The notes beneath the pieces were generated by a model. The model searched no databases. It was not told the origin of the DNA and saw nothing but the letters and a program-made list of their open reading frames with translations. 44,832 bases of DNA, from NCBI RefSeq assembly GCF_021474685.1, contig NZ_JAKEIT010000021.1, positions 1-44,832 on the forward strand, read 5' to 3'. This document shows positions 32,664 through 41,613 of this stretch, piece after piece. The translations under genes and the position numbers were made by a program. The first letter of the stretch is position 1. Every line of letters begins with the position of its first letter. Origin of the DNA: Tetragenococcus halophilus. GTDB lineage: Bacteria; Bacillota; Bacilli; Lactobacillales; Enterococcaceae.

Positions 32664-32691
32664 ATTCATTTTTGTTAGTTCAAGTACTCTT

Positions 32692-33009
32692 TTATTTCAA
32701 CAACAAACTAATCAACCAACCAACAATAGCTAACATTATAACGTAACTAATAAGTGTATTAGCGATACCCATACGAAAACTCCAAATAAATAACGCTAAA
32801 AAAATTGTTGCGACAATAATTACTGCTATAGTAAGCCATGCGGGCATTTTTAAAACAGCTAAGCCACCAGCGATTAGCACGACACCACTTACCACGAAAC
32901 TTAAGAAATCTGATTTTAGAAACTCACTTACTGGAAATTCGACAACCCCCCAGGCCTCTACAATTAAACCAACAATCACCATAGTCCAACCTAGTATCTG
33001 TAGTCCCAT
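32692..33009 (-). CDS. Small four-helix membrane protein under TetR control
   Basis: About 105 residues from the ATG at 33009, which has AAAGGGGTGA 7 bases upstream. An in-frame ATG at 33027 precedes the ribosome site. Four hydrophobic segments (about 3-21, 39-53, 57-80, 85-104) cover most of the protein. It is not assigned to a named family. A TetR-type operator identical in layout to the one before the TetR gene lies just upstream. That makes it a likely target of that regulator and suggests a membrane-stress or efflux-helper role, which is inference. Confidence 0.8.
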   Translation of the reverse strand: MGLQILGWTMVIVGLIVEAWGVVEFPVSEFLKSDFLSFVVSGVVLIAGGLAVLKMPAWLTIAVIIVATIFLALFIWSFRMGIANTLISYVIMLAIVGWLISLLLK

Positions 33010-33030
33010 TATACTCACCCCTTTCATTTT

Positions 33031-33060
33031 TGAATGAATGTTTTAAAAATTCATTCATTA
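33031..33060 (-). promoter_or_regulatory. TetR operator before the small membrane protein gene
   Basis: On the reverse strand TAATGAATGAAT (33060-33049), 9-base spacer, then ATTCATTCA. It has the same sequence and spacing as the operator at 33692-33724, with three mismatches at the distal end. It directly follows a TATAAT-like -10. Confidence 0.75.
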
Positions 33061-33075
33061 TAACTTAAAATAATT

Positions 33076-33095
33076 CGCCACTGTTTTTAGTGGCG
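33076..33095. terminator. Hairpin after tetR
   Basis: CGCCACT-GTTTTT-AGTGGCG (33076-33095) lies directly after the tetR stop. The T-run on the reverse strand is weak (AATTATTTT), so it may reduce rather than stop read-through into the next gene. Confidence 0.6.
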
Positions 33096-33096
33096 T

Positions 33097-33672
33097 TTAT
33101 TTTTTTGCGCTAAGTCCATCTACAATCATAACAGCCAATGTTTCAAATATTTGCGGATAGTTATTTGTTCTAATTTCTTCTTTATGATTATCAACAACGA
33201 CTAAAGCATTGATCAAAGCTAATGTCGTTTCCATATCAATATCTTGTCGAAACTCACCGCTTTCTTGCCAACGTTCAATATTTTCAATCAAAAAACTATA
33301 AACTAAGCTATCTTGCCAAGCATTTTTATTTTTATCATTAATTAATTGGCTTACTTCAGTATTTTGGTACCACTCCGCTAAAATCGGATTTTGTTTACTC
33401 GTTTGAATGATCGTCGTGATAAATTGTTTGATGGTTTCCTTTGGTGATTGACTTGTATCGATTTGTGATACGATTTTATATTTAGCTGCTTCATTTTCTG
33501 CCTGATAAACTTCATAGAAAATCTCTTCTTTAGAGGAATAATACTTATAAAAAGTCCCTACTGCCACATTTGCTTGTTTTGTTATAGCTGCAATATTCGT
33601 TTTCTTAAAACCTTGCTCAAAAAAGAGTTCCCTAGCTGCAGCAAACAGTGTTTGTTTTTTATCTACCTGCAT
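33097..33672 (-). CDS. TetR-family transcriptional regulator
   Basis: 191 residues. The N-terminal HTH (LFAAARELFFEQGFKKTNIA, AITKQANVAVGTFYKYYSSKEEIF; residues 9-54) is a standard TetR domain. The C-terminal ligand domain is helical and divergent (KYKIVSQIDTSQSPKETIKQF and onward). It reads leftward toward the small membrane protein gene, 87 bp away. A perfect 12-bp inverted repeat overlaps its own promoter and a second copy precedes the downstream gene. This indicates repression of both genes by the same protein. Inducer unknown. Confidence 0.92.
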   Translation of the reverse strand: MQVDKKQTLFAAARELFFEQGFKKTNIAAITKQANVAVGTFYKYYSSKEEIFYEVYQAENEAAKYKIVSQIDTSQSPKETIKQFITTIIQTSKQNPILAEWYQNTEVSQLINDKNKNAWQDSLVYSFLIENIERWQESGEFRQDIDMETTLALINALVVVDNHKEEIRTNNYPQIFETLAVMIVDGLSAKK

Positions 33673-33691
33673 CCAATTTTCACCGCCTAAG

Positions 33692-33752
33692 TAATGAATG
33701 AATTATTTTTATATTCATTCATTATAATACATGAATCACTATAATTTGTCAA
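33692..33752 (-). promoter_or_regulatory. tetR promoter and operator
   Basis: On the reverse strand TTGACA (33752-33747) and TATTAT (33729-33724) are 17 bp apart. The perfect repeat TAATGAATGAAT-9 nt-ATTCATTCATTA (33692-33724) starts at the -10 and covers the transcript start. Confidence 0.85.
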
Positions 33753-33776
33753 TAGTATAGCTAGGATTATAATAAG

Positions 33777-33818
33777 AAAGTCACCAAAACAAATATGTAG
33801 CTTTGCTTCAGTGACTTT
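33777..33818 (-). terminator. Terminator after D-2-hydroxyacid dehydrogenase gene
   Basis: AAAGTCAC (33777-33784) pairs with GTGACTTT (33811-33818). The loop is long (26 bases) and the reverse-strand T content is moderate. Confidence 0.55.
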
Positions 33819-33844
33819 TTATACTAAAAAATAGATTTTTCTAT

Positions 33845-34792
33845 TTACACTAAATCATTAATTTCTTTTCCTTGGAATAATTGAATCGTTTGTCTTACTG
33901 CTTCTTGTGCCATTTCATTTCTAGCTTCGTAGGTATCATTTCCAATGTGCGGTGTCATAATCACATTAGATAATTGCAATAATCCTTCGGTAAACTCAGG
34001 TTCAAATTCATGTACATCAAGTGCAGCGCCAGCGATTTCTTTTTCTTTAAGTGCGTCTACAAGGTCTGTTTCTTTTAATAATGAACCTCTAGCACAGTTT
34101 ATTAAATAGGCTTCTTTTCTCATTTTTTTCAATTCGTTTTTTGTGATCATATGATAGTTATCGTCATTAGCAGAACAGTTCAAAGTAACATAGTCTGCTT
34201 CTGTTAGTGCTTTATCCAAACTAACTTTTTTAGCGTTTAACTTATCTGTGATATCAGTAGAAATATCTTTGGGATCGACAAACATGACCGACATATCTAA
34301 TGCATTTGCTATTTTAGCAACTTTTTGCCCGACACGACCGAACCCTATAATAGCTATTTTTTTATTTGATACTTGGTGTCCTCCTAAATATCCTGTAACT
34401 CGCCAACCTTTAAACTGGTTTTGTTCACAGATTTCTTGGCCTTTTCTAATATCTCTTGATAAAGCAAGTAATATAGTTATCGTTAATTCAGCAGTAGATT
34501 GTATAGCTGCATAAGTCGAGGTATTCGTTATTAAAATATTTTTTGCTCTGGCTGTTGCAATGTCAATATTGCTATAACCATCGCCGATATTGGCAATCAA
34601 TTTAAGGTTCTCAGCATTTTCCAGTATTTCTTTGGTAATCGTCACGTTCACTGCTGTTATCAATACATCTGCTGCAGCGATCTCTTTTTCCAGTTCTTTC
34701 TCATCGCTAAGATAATTTACTTGAAAGGACTGTTTTTCCAAAAGTTCTTTACTTTTTTCTGGTAAATCAACTGTTACTAATACTGTCTGCAT
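33845..34792 (-). CDS. NAD(P)-dependent D-2-hydroxyacid dehydrogenase
   Basis: 315 residues from the ATG at 34792, which has AGGAGG 8 bases upstream; the open extension to 34840 is unlikely to be translated. The cofactor loop is IAIIGFGRVGQKVAKIANAL (GxGxxG). Catalytic Arg is in NCARGSLL, Glu in DVHEFEPEF and His in MTPHIGNDT, all in family order. It reduces a 2-oxo acid to a D-2-hydroxy acid, or the reverse; candidates are lactate, glycerate or phosphoglycerate-like acids. The residue after the second Gly region (FVDPKD) has an Asp that favours NAD. No operon partner is tight. Substrate open. Confidence 0.9.
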   Translation of the reverse strand: MQTVLVTVDLPEKSKELLEKQSFQVNYLSDEKELEKEIAAADVLITAVNVTITKEILENAENLKLIANIGDGYSNIDIATARAKNILITNTSTYAAIQSTAELTITILLALSRDIRKGQEICEQNQFKGWRVTGYLGGHQVSNKKIAIIGFGRVGQKVAKIANALDMSVMFVDPKDISTDITDKLNAKKVSLDKALTEADYVTLNCSANDDNYHMITKNELKKMRKEAYLINCARGSLLKETDLVDALKEKEIAGAALDVHEFEPEFTEGLLQLSNVIMTPHIGNDTYEARNEMAQEAVRQTIQLFQGKEINDLV

Positions 34793-34879
34793 TATCTTTC
34801 CTCCTAAACAAATCAAAACACGCGAGTAAAAAACGATCATTTTATTACGGCTTTAGTATAATTTATTTTCTTATTTTAT

Positions 34880-35554
34880 TCAAAAATATCGCCTTACTCG
34901 TACAAGGAACATATAAAGAGCTAAAGTAATGAATAAAGCTAGCCAAAGATTAAGTATAGGCATAATTTGAACAATTAAGCTCCCTGCGCCCACGCCAATG
35001 ATAAATATAAGCAATGTTAAACTTAAATTTATTAAATCTTTTTTAGCAGCAACGTCTTTATTAAAAAGCGTTTTATAAAGATTATTCATCAAACTTTTAA
35101 TATTTCCTGTCATAATCCCATCATTGACTGTCGTTGTACCAATTTCTCTAAAAATCGTTAATTCATAGCCCGAAATTAGTCCCAATAAAAATACCATTAG
35201 AGCATCAGAAATAGAATTTTGAAAAATAGCAATCATTAGTAATAAAGCACCTTGTATTAAAAGAAAAACTTGATATTTTTTTAATACCGCTTGTTTTATT
35301 TTTTGAATAACAAGCTCTCCTAAAAAAGCACCTAAAGCAAAGCCAGCGAATACACTAACATGTCCCCAAGCTTCTATAAATTGTCCAGTAAAAAGTTTAC
35401 TGCTAAAAGAAACCATATTTCCTGTTTGTGCACTAACAAATACACCATCTTTTTCTAAAAAAGTATAGGCGTCAATAAATCCCATCAAAAAAGTAGCGGT
35501 GATTGTTAAATAACTTAGTACCTTCGTTTGACTTTCCTTGGCTATTTTATTCAC
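34880..35554 (-). CDS. YoaK-family (DUF1275) membrane protein
   Basis: About 224 residues from a GTG at 35554, chosen because AAGGAG lies 9 bases before it. Upstream in-frame ATGs overlap or abut that site. Six or so membrane segments. LMGFIDAYTFLEKDGVFVSA, then QTGNMVSFS (about 24-52), is the DUF1275 signature, and FREIGTTTVNDGIMTGNIKS is the second conserved loop; both look like repeats of a shared T-G-N motif. Function in the family is not established. Transcribed with a terminator between it and the upstream dehydrogenase gene. Confidence 0.87.
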   Translation of the reverse strand: MNKIAKESQTKVLSYLTITATFLMGFIDAYTFLEKDGVFVSAQTGNMVSFSSKLFTGQFIEAWGHVSVFAGFALGAFLGELVIQKIKQAVLKKYQVFLLIQGALLLMIAIFQNSISDALMVFLLGLISGYELTIFREIGTTTVNDGIMTGNIKSLMNNLYKTLFNKDVAAKKDLINLSLTLLIFIIGVGAGSLIVQIMPILNLWLALFITLALYMFLVRVRRYF

Positions 35555-35610
35555 TATGAACATCTCCTTGAAATAAAACAAATAAACTTTTCAATACATT
35601 TTTTCATTAT

Positions 35611-35650
35611 AAAAGACCAGAGCCAATTTGCATACTATCTCTGGTCTTTT
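35611..35650 (-). terminator. Terminator after isocitrate dehydrogenase-like gene
   Basis: AAAAGACCAGAG (35611-35622) pairs perfectly with CTCTGGTCTTTT (35639-35650), with A/T tails both sides. Confidence 0.88.
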
Positions 35651-35678
35651 ATAATATTTATTAAGCAAGATACAATGA

Positions 35679-36677
35679 TTATTGTTTCATCTGTTGGATC
35701 ACTGCTTGTGTAAATTGAGTTGTTGTAGCTGTTCCTTTCAAATCATGTGTAAAGTTTTCCGGCTTACTTAATGCCTCATTCAAAGCATGACGAATATCAT
35801 TACTTTCCTTTGTTTTTCCTAAATAATCCAACATCATACAACCACCTAAAATAATTGCGGTTGGATTAGCTAGATCCTTGCCAGCAATATCTGGAGCTGA
35901 ACCATGGACAGCTTCAAATATCGCCATGTCATCTCCGATATTTGCACCAGGGACAAGTCCTAAACCACCAATAAGTCCTGCCATTTCATCAGATAAAATA
36001 TCTCCATATAAATTTTCGGTTACTACAACGTCAAATTGATAAGGATTAATAACCAATTGCATCGCCATATTATCTACTAGGATTTCTTTAAATTCAATGC
36101 TTGGAAATTCTTTTGCGATTTCACGGGCAATATCCAAAAACAAGCCATCAGATAGCTTCATAATGTTGGCTTTTGTCACCACTGTTACACTAGAACGATG
36201 GTTTTCTTCTGCGTATTCAAAAGCCCGGCGAATAATCCGTTCTGATGCTTTTCTAGTGATACTTTTTATACTATGCATTTCATCTTCGGAAACTTTTTCT
36301 TCTATACCTGCGTATAAATCTTCTGTATTCTCCCTAAATAAAACTAAATCCAAATTTTCAAATAATGTTTCTATAGTACCGATAGATTGTACTGGACGGA
36401 TATTTGCATATAAATCGTATTTTTTCCGTAAACTTACATTTACACTGCGAAATCCTTTGCCTATAGGTGTCGTCATAGGCGCTTTTAAAGCAACCTTGTT
36501 CTCTTCTAAGCTTTTAAAAACATCATCTGGGATAAGCGTCCCTGTTTCTTCATAAACACCTTCTCCTGCATGAACAATATCCCAAGCAATATCAGCACCA
36601 GAAGCATCAATTACATCCATTGCACTTTGTGAAATTTCTTTACCAATGCCATCTCCAGTTATCATTGTTACTTTCAT
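35679..36677 (-). CDS. NAD-type isocitrate/isopropylmalate dehydrogenase family protein
   Basis: 332 residues. [13 protein letters not shown] opens the fold. [20 protein letters not shown] (about 78-97) contains the S-x-N-x-x-LR motif of isocitrate-type members rather than the isopropylmalate pattern. [32 protein letters not shown] (metal-binding Asp) and [20 protein letters not shown] follow. The length matches the NAD-dependent, single-domain type also used for homoisocitrate or tartrate. It lies 59 bp after a DASS transporter in the same direction, so the pair probably imports and oxidises a di- or tricarboxylate. Isocitrate is the best guess. Ends at a strong terminator. Confidence 0.88.
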   Translation of the reverse strand: MKVTMITGDGIGKEISQSAMDVIDASGADIAWDIVHAGEGVYEETGTLIPDDVFKSLEENKVALKAPMTTPIGKGFRSVNVSLRKKYDLYANIRPVQSIGTIETLFENLDLVLFRENTEDLYAGIEEKVSEDEMHSIKSITRKASERIIRRAFEYAEENHRSSVTVVTKANIMKLSDGLFLDIAREIAKEFPSIEFKEILVDNMAMQLVINPYQFDVVVTENLYGDILSDEMAGLIGGLGLVPGANIGDDMAIFEAVHGSAPDIAGKDLANPTAIILGGCMMLDYLGKTKESNDIRHALNEALSKPENFTHDLKGTATTTQFTQAVIQQMKQ

Positions 36678-36736
36678 TTCATTCCCTCTTTTCTATAATA
36701 TGCTTATTCTATTTTAATTTATAGTTTGCGGCTCTA

Positions 36737-38164
36737 TCACATAAAACCAATAATCCCTAACCAGGCTGAACCAATAACTAGCCAAATAAAAAGATAGATC
36801 AAACCCATAATAAAACATATTTTCCACCATTCATTTTGCGTTACGTATCCTTCACCGAAAAGAACCGCGGCAGGACCACTAGCATAATGGGTAGTAGCAC
36901 CACAAATATTGGTGATGTAAGCAAGCATCAAAGCCGCATACAAAGGGGGCGCACCAGAAGCTAAGGCAACACCTAGAAAGGCCGGATACATTGCTGTCAC
37001 ATGAGCCGTTAGACTGGCAAAGAAATAATGCGTATAGAAAAAGGTCAGACAAAGCGTGATAAATATCGCAATCCAACTCCAACCCGTGACCGCTGAAGCT
37101 ATCGCATCACTAAACCATGGAATAAATCCTAATTCATTTAATTGACCCGCCATCATAACTAAAATAGCAAACCAAATCAAAGTATTCCATGCGCCTTTTT
37201 CTTGTGTAATATCATTCCACTCTAAAATTTTTAATAAAAGAAGCAAAGAAACAGCAAGCAGCGCAACCGTCACAGCACTTAAATCAATAAATTGACCCGA
37301 AATCCATAAAACGATCGCTAAGATAAAGATCCATGTCATATTCTTTTCATCAAAAGTCCTCGGTCCTATTTCTTGACGCTTTTCTTTAGCCCAATCAGGC
37401 GCATCAGGTGTCTCCTTTATTTCAGGGGGATAAATTTTAAATAAAATTAGCGGAATAAGAATCAATGATAGTAATCCCGGAACTAAAGCCCCTAAAAACC
37501 AATTCATCCAAGTGATCTCGATGCCAAAACCCGCAGCTAATTCCTGCGCTAATGGCTTTGTAGCACCTGCTGTTAAAAACATCGTTGCTACGATAGTATC
37601 TATATGATAAAGACAAGTAATTAAAAATGCACCTATTCTTCTTCTGGTACCATCTTGCGGTTTAGAGTTGTATGTATCTGCTAATCCTTGAACGATCGGC
37701 AACATCACGCCACCTGTTCTAGCTGTACTACTTGGAATCGCCGGTCCAACCGCAATGTTTACCCCCATCATAGCATAAACCAAACCAATCGTTTTCTTTC
37801 CAAATTTTTCGATTAAAACATAGGCAATTCGATGACCTAGTCCAGTTTTTATAATCCCTTTGGATAGAAAAAAAGCAAGTACGATCAACCACACACTAGT
37901 ACCAGCAAAAGCGTTCAAAGCAGTTTCTGTACTAAGTGGACCAATAAGTATAGTTACTGTTATCCCAATTAAAGCCACAGCACCCATCGGTAAAGGCTTT
38001 AAAATAATTGCGACAATAGTTGCGACAAATATTGCTAACATCTGCCATCCTTCTACCGGCACTTCTTCTGGTCTCCAAGGAAAAAACCAAATGATAAGCC
38101 CAATAATTATTGGGATAAATAAGTTTATAAAAAAATTTTTGTTAAACTTTGCTTCCGCCATCAT
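36737..38164 (-). CDS. DASS-family anion transporter, paired with isocitrate dehydrogenase-like gene
   Basis: 475 residues, hydrophobic throughout. WQMLAIFVATIVAIILKPLP, TSVWLIVLAFFLSKGI, FGKKTIGLVYAMMG, the ion site IPSSTARTGGVMLPI and SLTAHVTAMYPAFLG are the same landmarks as in the paralogue at 16.1 kb, and the two align without gaps over most of their length. Carriers of this group exchange or co-transport citrate, succinate, malate or tartrate. Being upstream of the dehydrogenase in one transcript suggests that the imported acid is its substrate. The start may be the first or second of two adjacent ATGs. Confidence 0.9.
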   Translation of the reverse strand: MMAEAKFNKNFFINLFIPIIIGLIIWFFPWRPEEVPVEGWQMLAIFVATIVAIILKPLPMGAVALIGITVTILIGPLSTETALNAFAGTSVWLIVLAFFLSKGIIKTGLGHRIAYVLIEKFGKKTIGLVYAMMGVNIAVGPAIPSSTARTGGVMLPIVQGLADTYNSKPQDGTRRRIGAFLITCLYHIDTIVATMFLTAGATKPLAQELAAGFGIEITWMNWFLGALVPGLLSLILIPLILFKIYPPEIKETPDAPDWAKEKRQEIGPRTFDEKNMTWIFILAIVLWISGQFIDLSAVTVALLAVSLLLLLKILEWNDITQEKGAWNTLIWFAILVMMAGQLNELGFIPWFSDAIASAVTGWSWIAIFITLCLTFFYTHYFFASLTAHVTAMYPAFLGVALASGAPPLYAALMLAYITNICGATTHYASGPAAVLFGEGYVTQNEWWKICFIMGLIYLFIWLVIGSAWLGIIGFM

Positions 38165-38508
38165 TCCAACCTTCTTTCATTTTATTTTATTACATAATTA
38201 AACCTTCTTTTTATATTAAAAGATATTTACCAATAGAAGTAATCACCCTACATTATCTAATGGATTACTTTTAACTATTCTACCAAATTTATATGTTATA
38301 ATACCAATTTTTCTATAAATGACCCTTAGAAATTAATACTTTATTTTACTGCTTATTCATTCATATAAAAAAACAAATCGAATATCTCTCCTTAAATTCT
38401 AAAGAGAGTATCCGATTTGTCTAAAATTTATTTTAACTACTGGAACACATACTATATTTAAATAGTGTAATTATCAATTTCAATTATTTTATTAACTAAA
38501 TATGAAAC
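38165..38508. other. 344-bp intergenic region
   Basis: AT-rich. It contains the LysM gene terminator at 38366-38420 and the upstream region of the DASS/dehydrogenase operon, where no convincing promoter could be picked among many A/T hexamers. No ORF or RNA gene seen. Confidence 0.5.
38366..38420 (-). terminator. Terminator after LysM protein gene (second copy)
   Basis: ACAAATCG...TCTCTC (from 38373) pairs with AGAGAG...CGATTTGT (to 38420) around about 12 bases, with a small internal bulge. On the reverse strand seven T follow. Confidence 0.8.
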
Positions 38509-39165
38509 TTATGCAGTTACCCATTGGGAAGCGCCAGCTGTATCATATAATTTTTGTGCTGCTGCGTCTTGTACATGTTCAGGTGCATTTGCAGCAGGAC
38601 TACCTTGATATTCTTCTGGTGCTACAGAATCCCATGTAGTTTGCAAGAATTGGTATTTACCAGAAGCACCAGATGATGGGTTCGTTGCATGGATATCTCC
38701 ACCAGATTCACGTTGCGCGATTTGTTTCAAATGATCGTTAACTTCAACAGATGAATCGCCAGAATTGTCTGCTTCAGGAGCTGGTTGTGCTGATTCTTCT
38801 GCTGGTGCTTCTTGTTCAGCAGGTTCTTCAGCTGGTTGTTCCGGTGTTTGTTCTTCTTGAACAGGAGCTTGTTGTTCTTGCACGGGTGCTTCTTGTTGTG
38901 CAGGAGCTTGTTCTTGTTCACTATTTCCGTCTGTTGGGATAGTTAATTCTTCGCCTACATAAATCATGTTTTTATCTTTAATGTCATTTGCTTCGACGAT
39001 TGAATCAACTAAGCTTTTATCTCCAACATATTGTTTAGATAATTTTGCTAATGTATCGTCTTTTTGAATTGTATGAATTTCATCTGCGTTTGCACTTGTT
39101 GTGCCGACTGCGAAAACAGTTCCTGCTGTTAGTGCTGTTCCTAGTAGTAACTTTTTAAATTTCAT
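38509..39165 (-). CDS. Secreted LysM protein with Rpf-like transglycosylase domain (copy 2)
   Basis: 218 residues. The signal peptide and LysM domain (residues 1-80) are nearly the same as in the copy at 31.7 kb ([31 protein letters not shown]). A Gln/Glu/Pro/Ala-rich linker follows (about 82-135). The C-terminal domain differs: [40 protein letters not shown] and a final [14 protein letters not shown], which match the resuscitation-promoting-factor/transglycosylase-like group, with the catalytic Glu in QRESGG. It should cleave peptidoglycan glycan strands. Shared leader elements suggest joint regulation of the two paralogues. Ends at a terminator. Confidence 0.92.
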   Translation of the reverse strand: MKFKKLLLGTALTAGTVFAVGTTSANADEIHTIQKDDTLAKLSKQYVGDKSLVDSIVEANDIKDKNMIYVGEELTIPTDGNSEQEQAPAQQEAPVQEQQAPVQEEQTPEQPAEEPAEQEAPAEESAQPAPEADNSGDSSVEVNDHLKQIAQRESGGDIHATNPSSGASGKYQFLQTTWDSVAPEEYQGSPAANAPEHVQDAAAQKLYDTAGASQWVTA

Positions 39166-39280
39166 GAGTTAATACCTCCAAGATTTTTTAACTACGTGGC
39201 TACCAACCACGATTGCTAATTTAACATACAGAGAGGCTTTGTGTGTTAAAGGGAAATAACAATTCATTACTTTTATGACA
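39166..39280 (-). promoter_or_regulatory. Leader and promoter region of LysM gene copy 2
   Basis: On the reverse strand: GTAATGAATTGTTATT (within 39255-39275), an extended -10 TGT-TAAATT (39226-39218), a small stem CGTGG-TTGGTAG-CCACG, then TTAAAAAATCTTGGAGGT. The order and spacing match the leader of copy 1. The rest of the gap, to 39469, is AT-rich with no feature seen. Confidence 0.55.
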
Positions 39281-39469
39281 ATGCGAAAACAAATTGAAAA
39301 ATTTTCTTGTCTTACCTTTTTAAAATACTATGAAATCAACATTTTAATACAGAGTCCTCATAAATTAATTACTTCATTTTTCTTTATTAATTACTGAAAT
39401 TTTTTGTTGACATAGTAAAAAAGCTAGCATAAACCCAATAAAAATAAACTTTTTCCTTCAATTATTTAG

Positions 39470-41416
39470 CTATTTCACTACGGTAAATAAATAATCGCCG
39501 TGTTCTAGTTGCTTTTTATCAGTAATTAATATATCGGAGTTTTCATTTATATTGCTAACAACAACCGGAACATCTATTTCATAACCCTTTTGTTTTAGTT
39601 CACCTATTTCAAAAACGATCAATGGTTGCCCAGCTAAAACTTTATCTCCTTCTTGAACTAATTTTTCAAACCCCTCTCCTTTTAATTCGACAGTATCTAA
39701 TCCAATATGAATTAAAATTTCTGTCCCTAATTCTGTTGTCATACCGATCGCATGACCCGTTTGAAAAACCATACTGATTGTAGCATTTGTCGGAGCATAG
39801 ACAATTCCTTTTTTAGGTACTATCGCAATACCTTTACCCATAGATCCACTAGAAAATACTTCATCATTTACTTCCGATAAATTTTTAGCTTCTCCATTTA
39901 ATGGACTAGCGATAATATCTTGCTTACGGCTTTTTTCAAGTTCAGTATTGCTTAGCATTTGGTTTTTATTTTTCTTTTCAGTGCTACCTACCGAGGAATC
40001 TAGCTGTGGTGTTTTCATAAGCATTTGCATAGCAAAAGCAATTACTGTTACCAAAATAAACGAAATCACACGATGCCAGAAGTTCATCGTAAGCTGACCG
40101 CTCTCAGTAATATAATTAGTAATAGAAAAAACACCCAGACCACCTATACGATAAACAACTACATCAAAAAATCCAGTATATGCTCCTCCTATTGCACTAG
40201 AAATCAAGGCAATAATAAAAGGTTTTTTCATTGGTAATAATAATCCATAGATACCTGGTTCTGTCACTCCAAATATAGAAGCGATCGTTGCAGGAATACC
40301 GATATTTCTAACATTTTTATCTTTATTTTTTATGATAATCGCTAGTAAAACGCCTAATACGCCAAAACTTGCGCTTCCTGAATTAGACAAGATCGGCGTA
40401 AATCCTTGTTCCGTAAGTTGTAATATACCAATAGGTGCCAAACCCCAGTGAAGGCCAAACATAACTAACAACTGCCATAAACCACCGATCAATGCAACAA
40501 AAATAGTTGGACTGATTTTATAAATTGCCATAAAGATTAAACCGATCAAATCAGAACCCCAAGTGGCTATAGGACCAATAACTAAAATGGCTAATGTTGC
40601 AGTAACTAGCACTGTAAAAAAGGGGGTTAAAAATGAATTAACCACCGAAGGAATAATTTTTTTAAATCCTTTTTCAACTTTTGCTCCCAACCAAATCGCT
40701 AGAATAGTTGGAATAACAGTAGAATAATAACCTCCAGGCGGTAATAAGACAGGGATACCCAGAAATGTTGTAAATACATCTGCGCTAAATTGCGTTCCTT
40801 CAAATAAAGTATAAAGCGGTGTGCCCTCTGCCATATCACTTAGTGAAGGATATACTAAAGCAAAAGCAATAGCCAAAGCCGTATAAATGTTCATACGAAA
40901 CTTCTTAGCTGCTGTTAGTGCGATAATAACAGGTAGAAATTGAAAGAAGCCATCTCCGACCGCATTCAACACTGCATAAAAACCACTATTTGCTTCATCT
41001 AATCCAAAAACACCCAGTAAAGCGACTAAACCTTTAATCATTCCTGTTGCACTTAGCACTAGGATAAATGGTTGGAAGATACTAGAGATCAAATCAATAA
41101 ATTTATCAAGTAACTTTTTTTGACCACTTTGTTTATTATTGGTGTTTGATGTTTGTTCACCGTTGATATTAGAAATATTCAAAATTGCTTCGTAAACTTC
41201 ACCAACGTCACTTCCAATAACCACCTGATATTGTCCACTTGCTTTCATTACAGTAACAATTCCTGATAAGTTTTTCAGATATTCCGCATCCGCTTTGCTT
41301 TCATCTTTTAGATAGAAACGCAGACGTGTCATACAATATTGTAATTGCGCTACATTACTTTCTCCTCCTATATGTTCAATAATATCTTCTGCCAACTTCT
41401 TATAATCTTTTGCCAT
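39470..41416 (-). CDS. PTS beta-glucoside-family permease, domains IIBCA
   Basis: 648 residues from the ATG at 41416, with GGGAAGAAAG upstream; the open extension to 41437 is disregarded. The IIB domain (1-90) has the phospho-Cys in QYCMTRLRFYLKD at about Cys28. The IIC domain (about 105-460) has about ten membrane segments, with LALIGGLWQ-type loops and SIFGVTEPGIYGLLLPMKKP near 395. The IIA domain (about 500-640) has ILIHIGLDTVELKGEGFE with the phospho-His. The domain order matches BglP/ScrA-type carriers. No phospho-glucosidase or BglG/LicT gene is next to it, so the sugar remains open (beta-glucoside, trehalose or sucrose). Confidence 0.93.
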   Translation of the reverse strand: MAKDYKKLAEDIIEHIGGESNVAQLQYCMTRLRFYLKDESKADAEYLKNLSGIVTVMKASGQYQVVIGSDVGEVYEAILNISNINGEQTSNTNNKQSGQKKLLDKFIDLISSIFQPFILVLSATGMIKGLVALLGVFGLDEANSGFYAVLNAVGDGFFQFLPVIIALTAAKKFRMNIYTALAIAFALVYPSLSDMAEGTPLYTLFEGTQFSADVFTTFLGIPVLLPPGGYYSTVIPTILAIWLGAKVEKGFKKIIPSVVNSFLTPFFTVLVTATLAILVIGPIATWGSDLIGLIFMAIYKISPTIFVALIGGLWQLLVMFGLHWGLAPIGILQLTEQGFTPILSNSGSASFGVLGVLLAIIIKNKDKNVRNIGIPATIASIFGVTEPGIYGLLLPMKKPFIIALISSAIGGAYTGFFDVVVYRIGGLGVFSITNYITESGQLTMNFWHRVISFILVTVIAFAMQMLMKTPQLDSSVGSTEKKNKNQMLSNTELEKSRKQDIIASPLNGEAKNLSEVNDEVFSSGSMGKGIAIVPKKGIVYAPTNATISMVFQTGHAIGMTTELGTEILIHIGLDTVELKGEGFEKLVQEGDKVLAGQPLIVFEIGELKQKGYEIDVPVVVSNINENSDILITDKKQLEHGDYLFTVVK

Positions 41417-41512
41417 TATCTTTCTTCCCTCATTCATAGTAGTTTCATTAGTCTTTCTTTTTATGTAATTTGTAAAATTTCACCTTCTTTTATTTATTCC
41501 TATATTTCACAC

Positions 41513-41575
41513 AAAAAAAGCCTAAATAAGACAAAGAAAATCATAGCATAACGCAGCTAATTTTGTCTTGTTTAG
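41513..41575 (-). promoter_or_regulatory. Long imperfect hairpin and extended -10 in the PTS upstream region
   Basis: CTAAATAAGACAAA (41522-41535) pairs with TTTGTCTTGTTTAG (41562-41575) with one G-T pair and a 26-base loop. On the reverse strand a run of seven T follows (41519-41513), as in a terminator. Within the loop the reverse strand reads TGC-TATGAT (41548-41540), a possible extended -10. The right arm contains TGTCT-TGTTT-AGACA. Terminator for read-through, or operator around a promoter, cannot be distinguished. Confidence 0.45.
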
Positions 41576-41613
41576 ACACTATTTCTGGAAAATAAAATCT
41601 ATTTTTCCTTTTT

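Noticed and set aside
38727-38942. Opposite-strand and alternate-frame ORFs in the LysM linkers
   Set aside because: They are leucine/valine- or lysine/asparagine-rich readings of the Gln/Pro/Glu repeat linker, a composition artefact.
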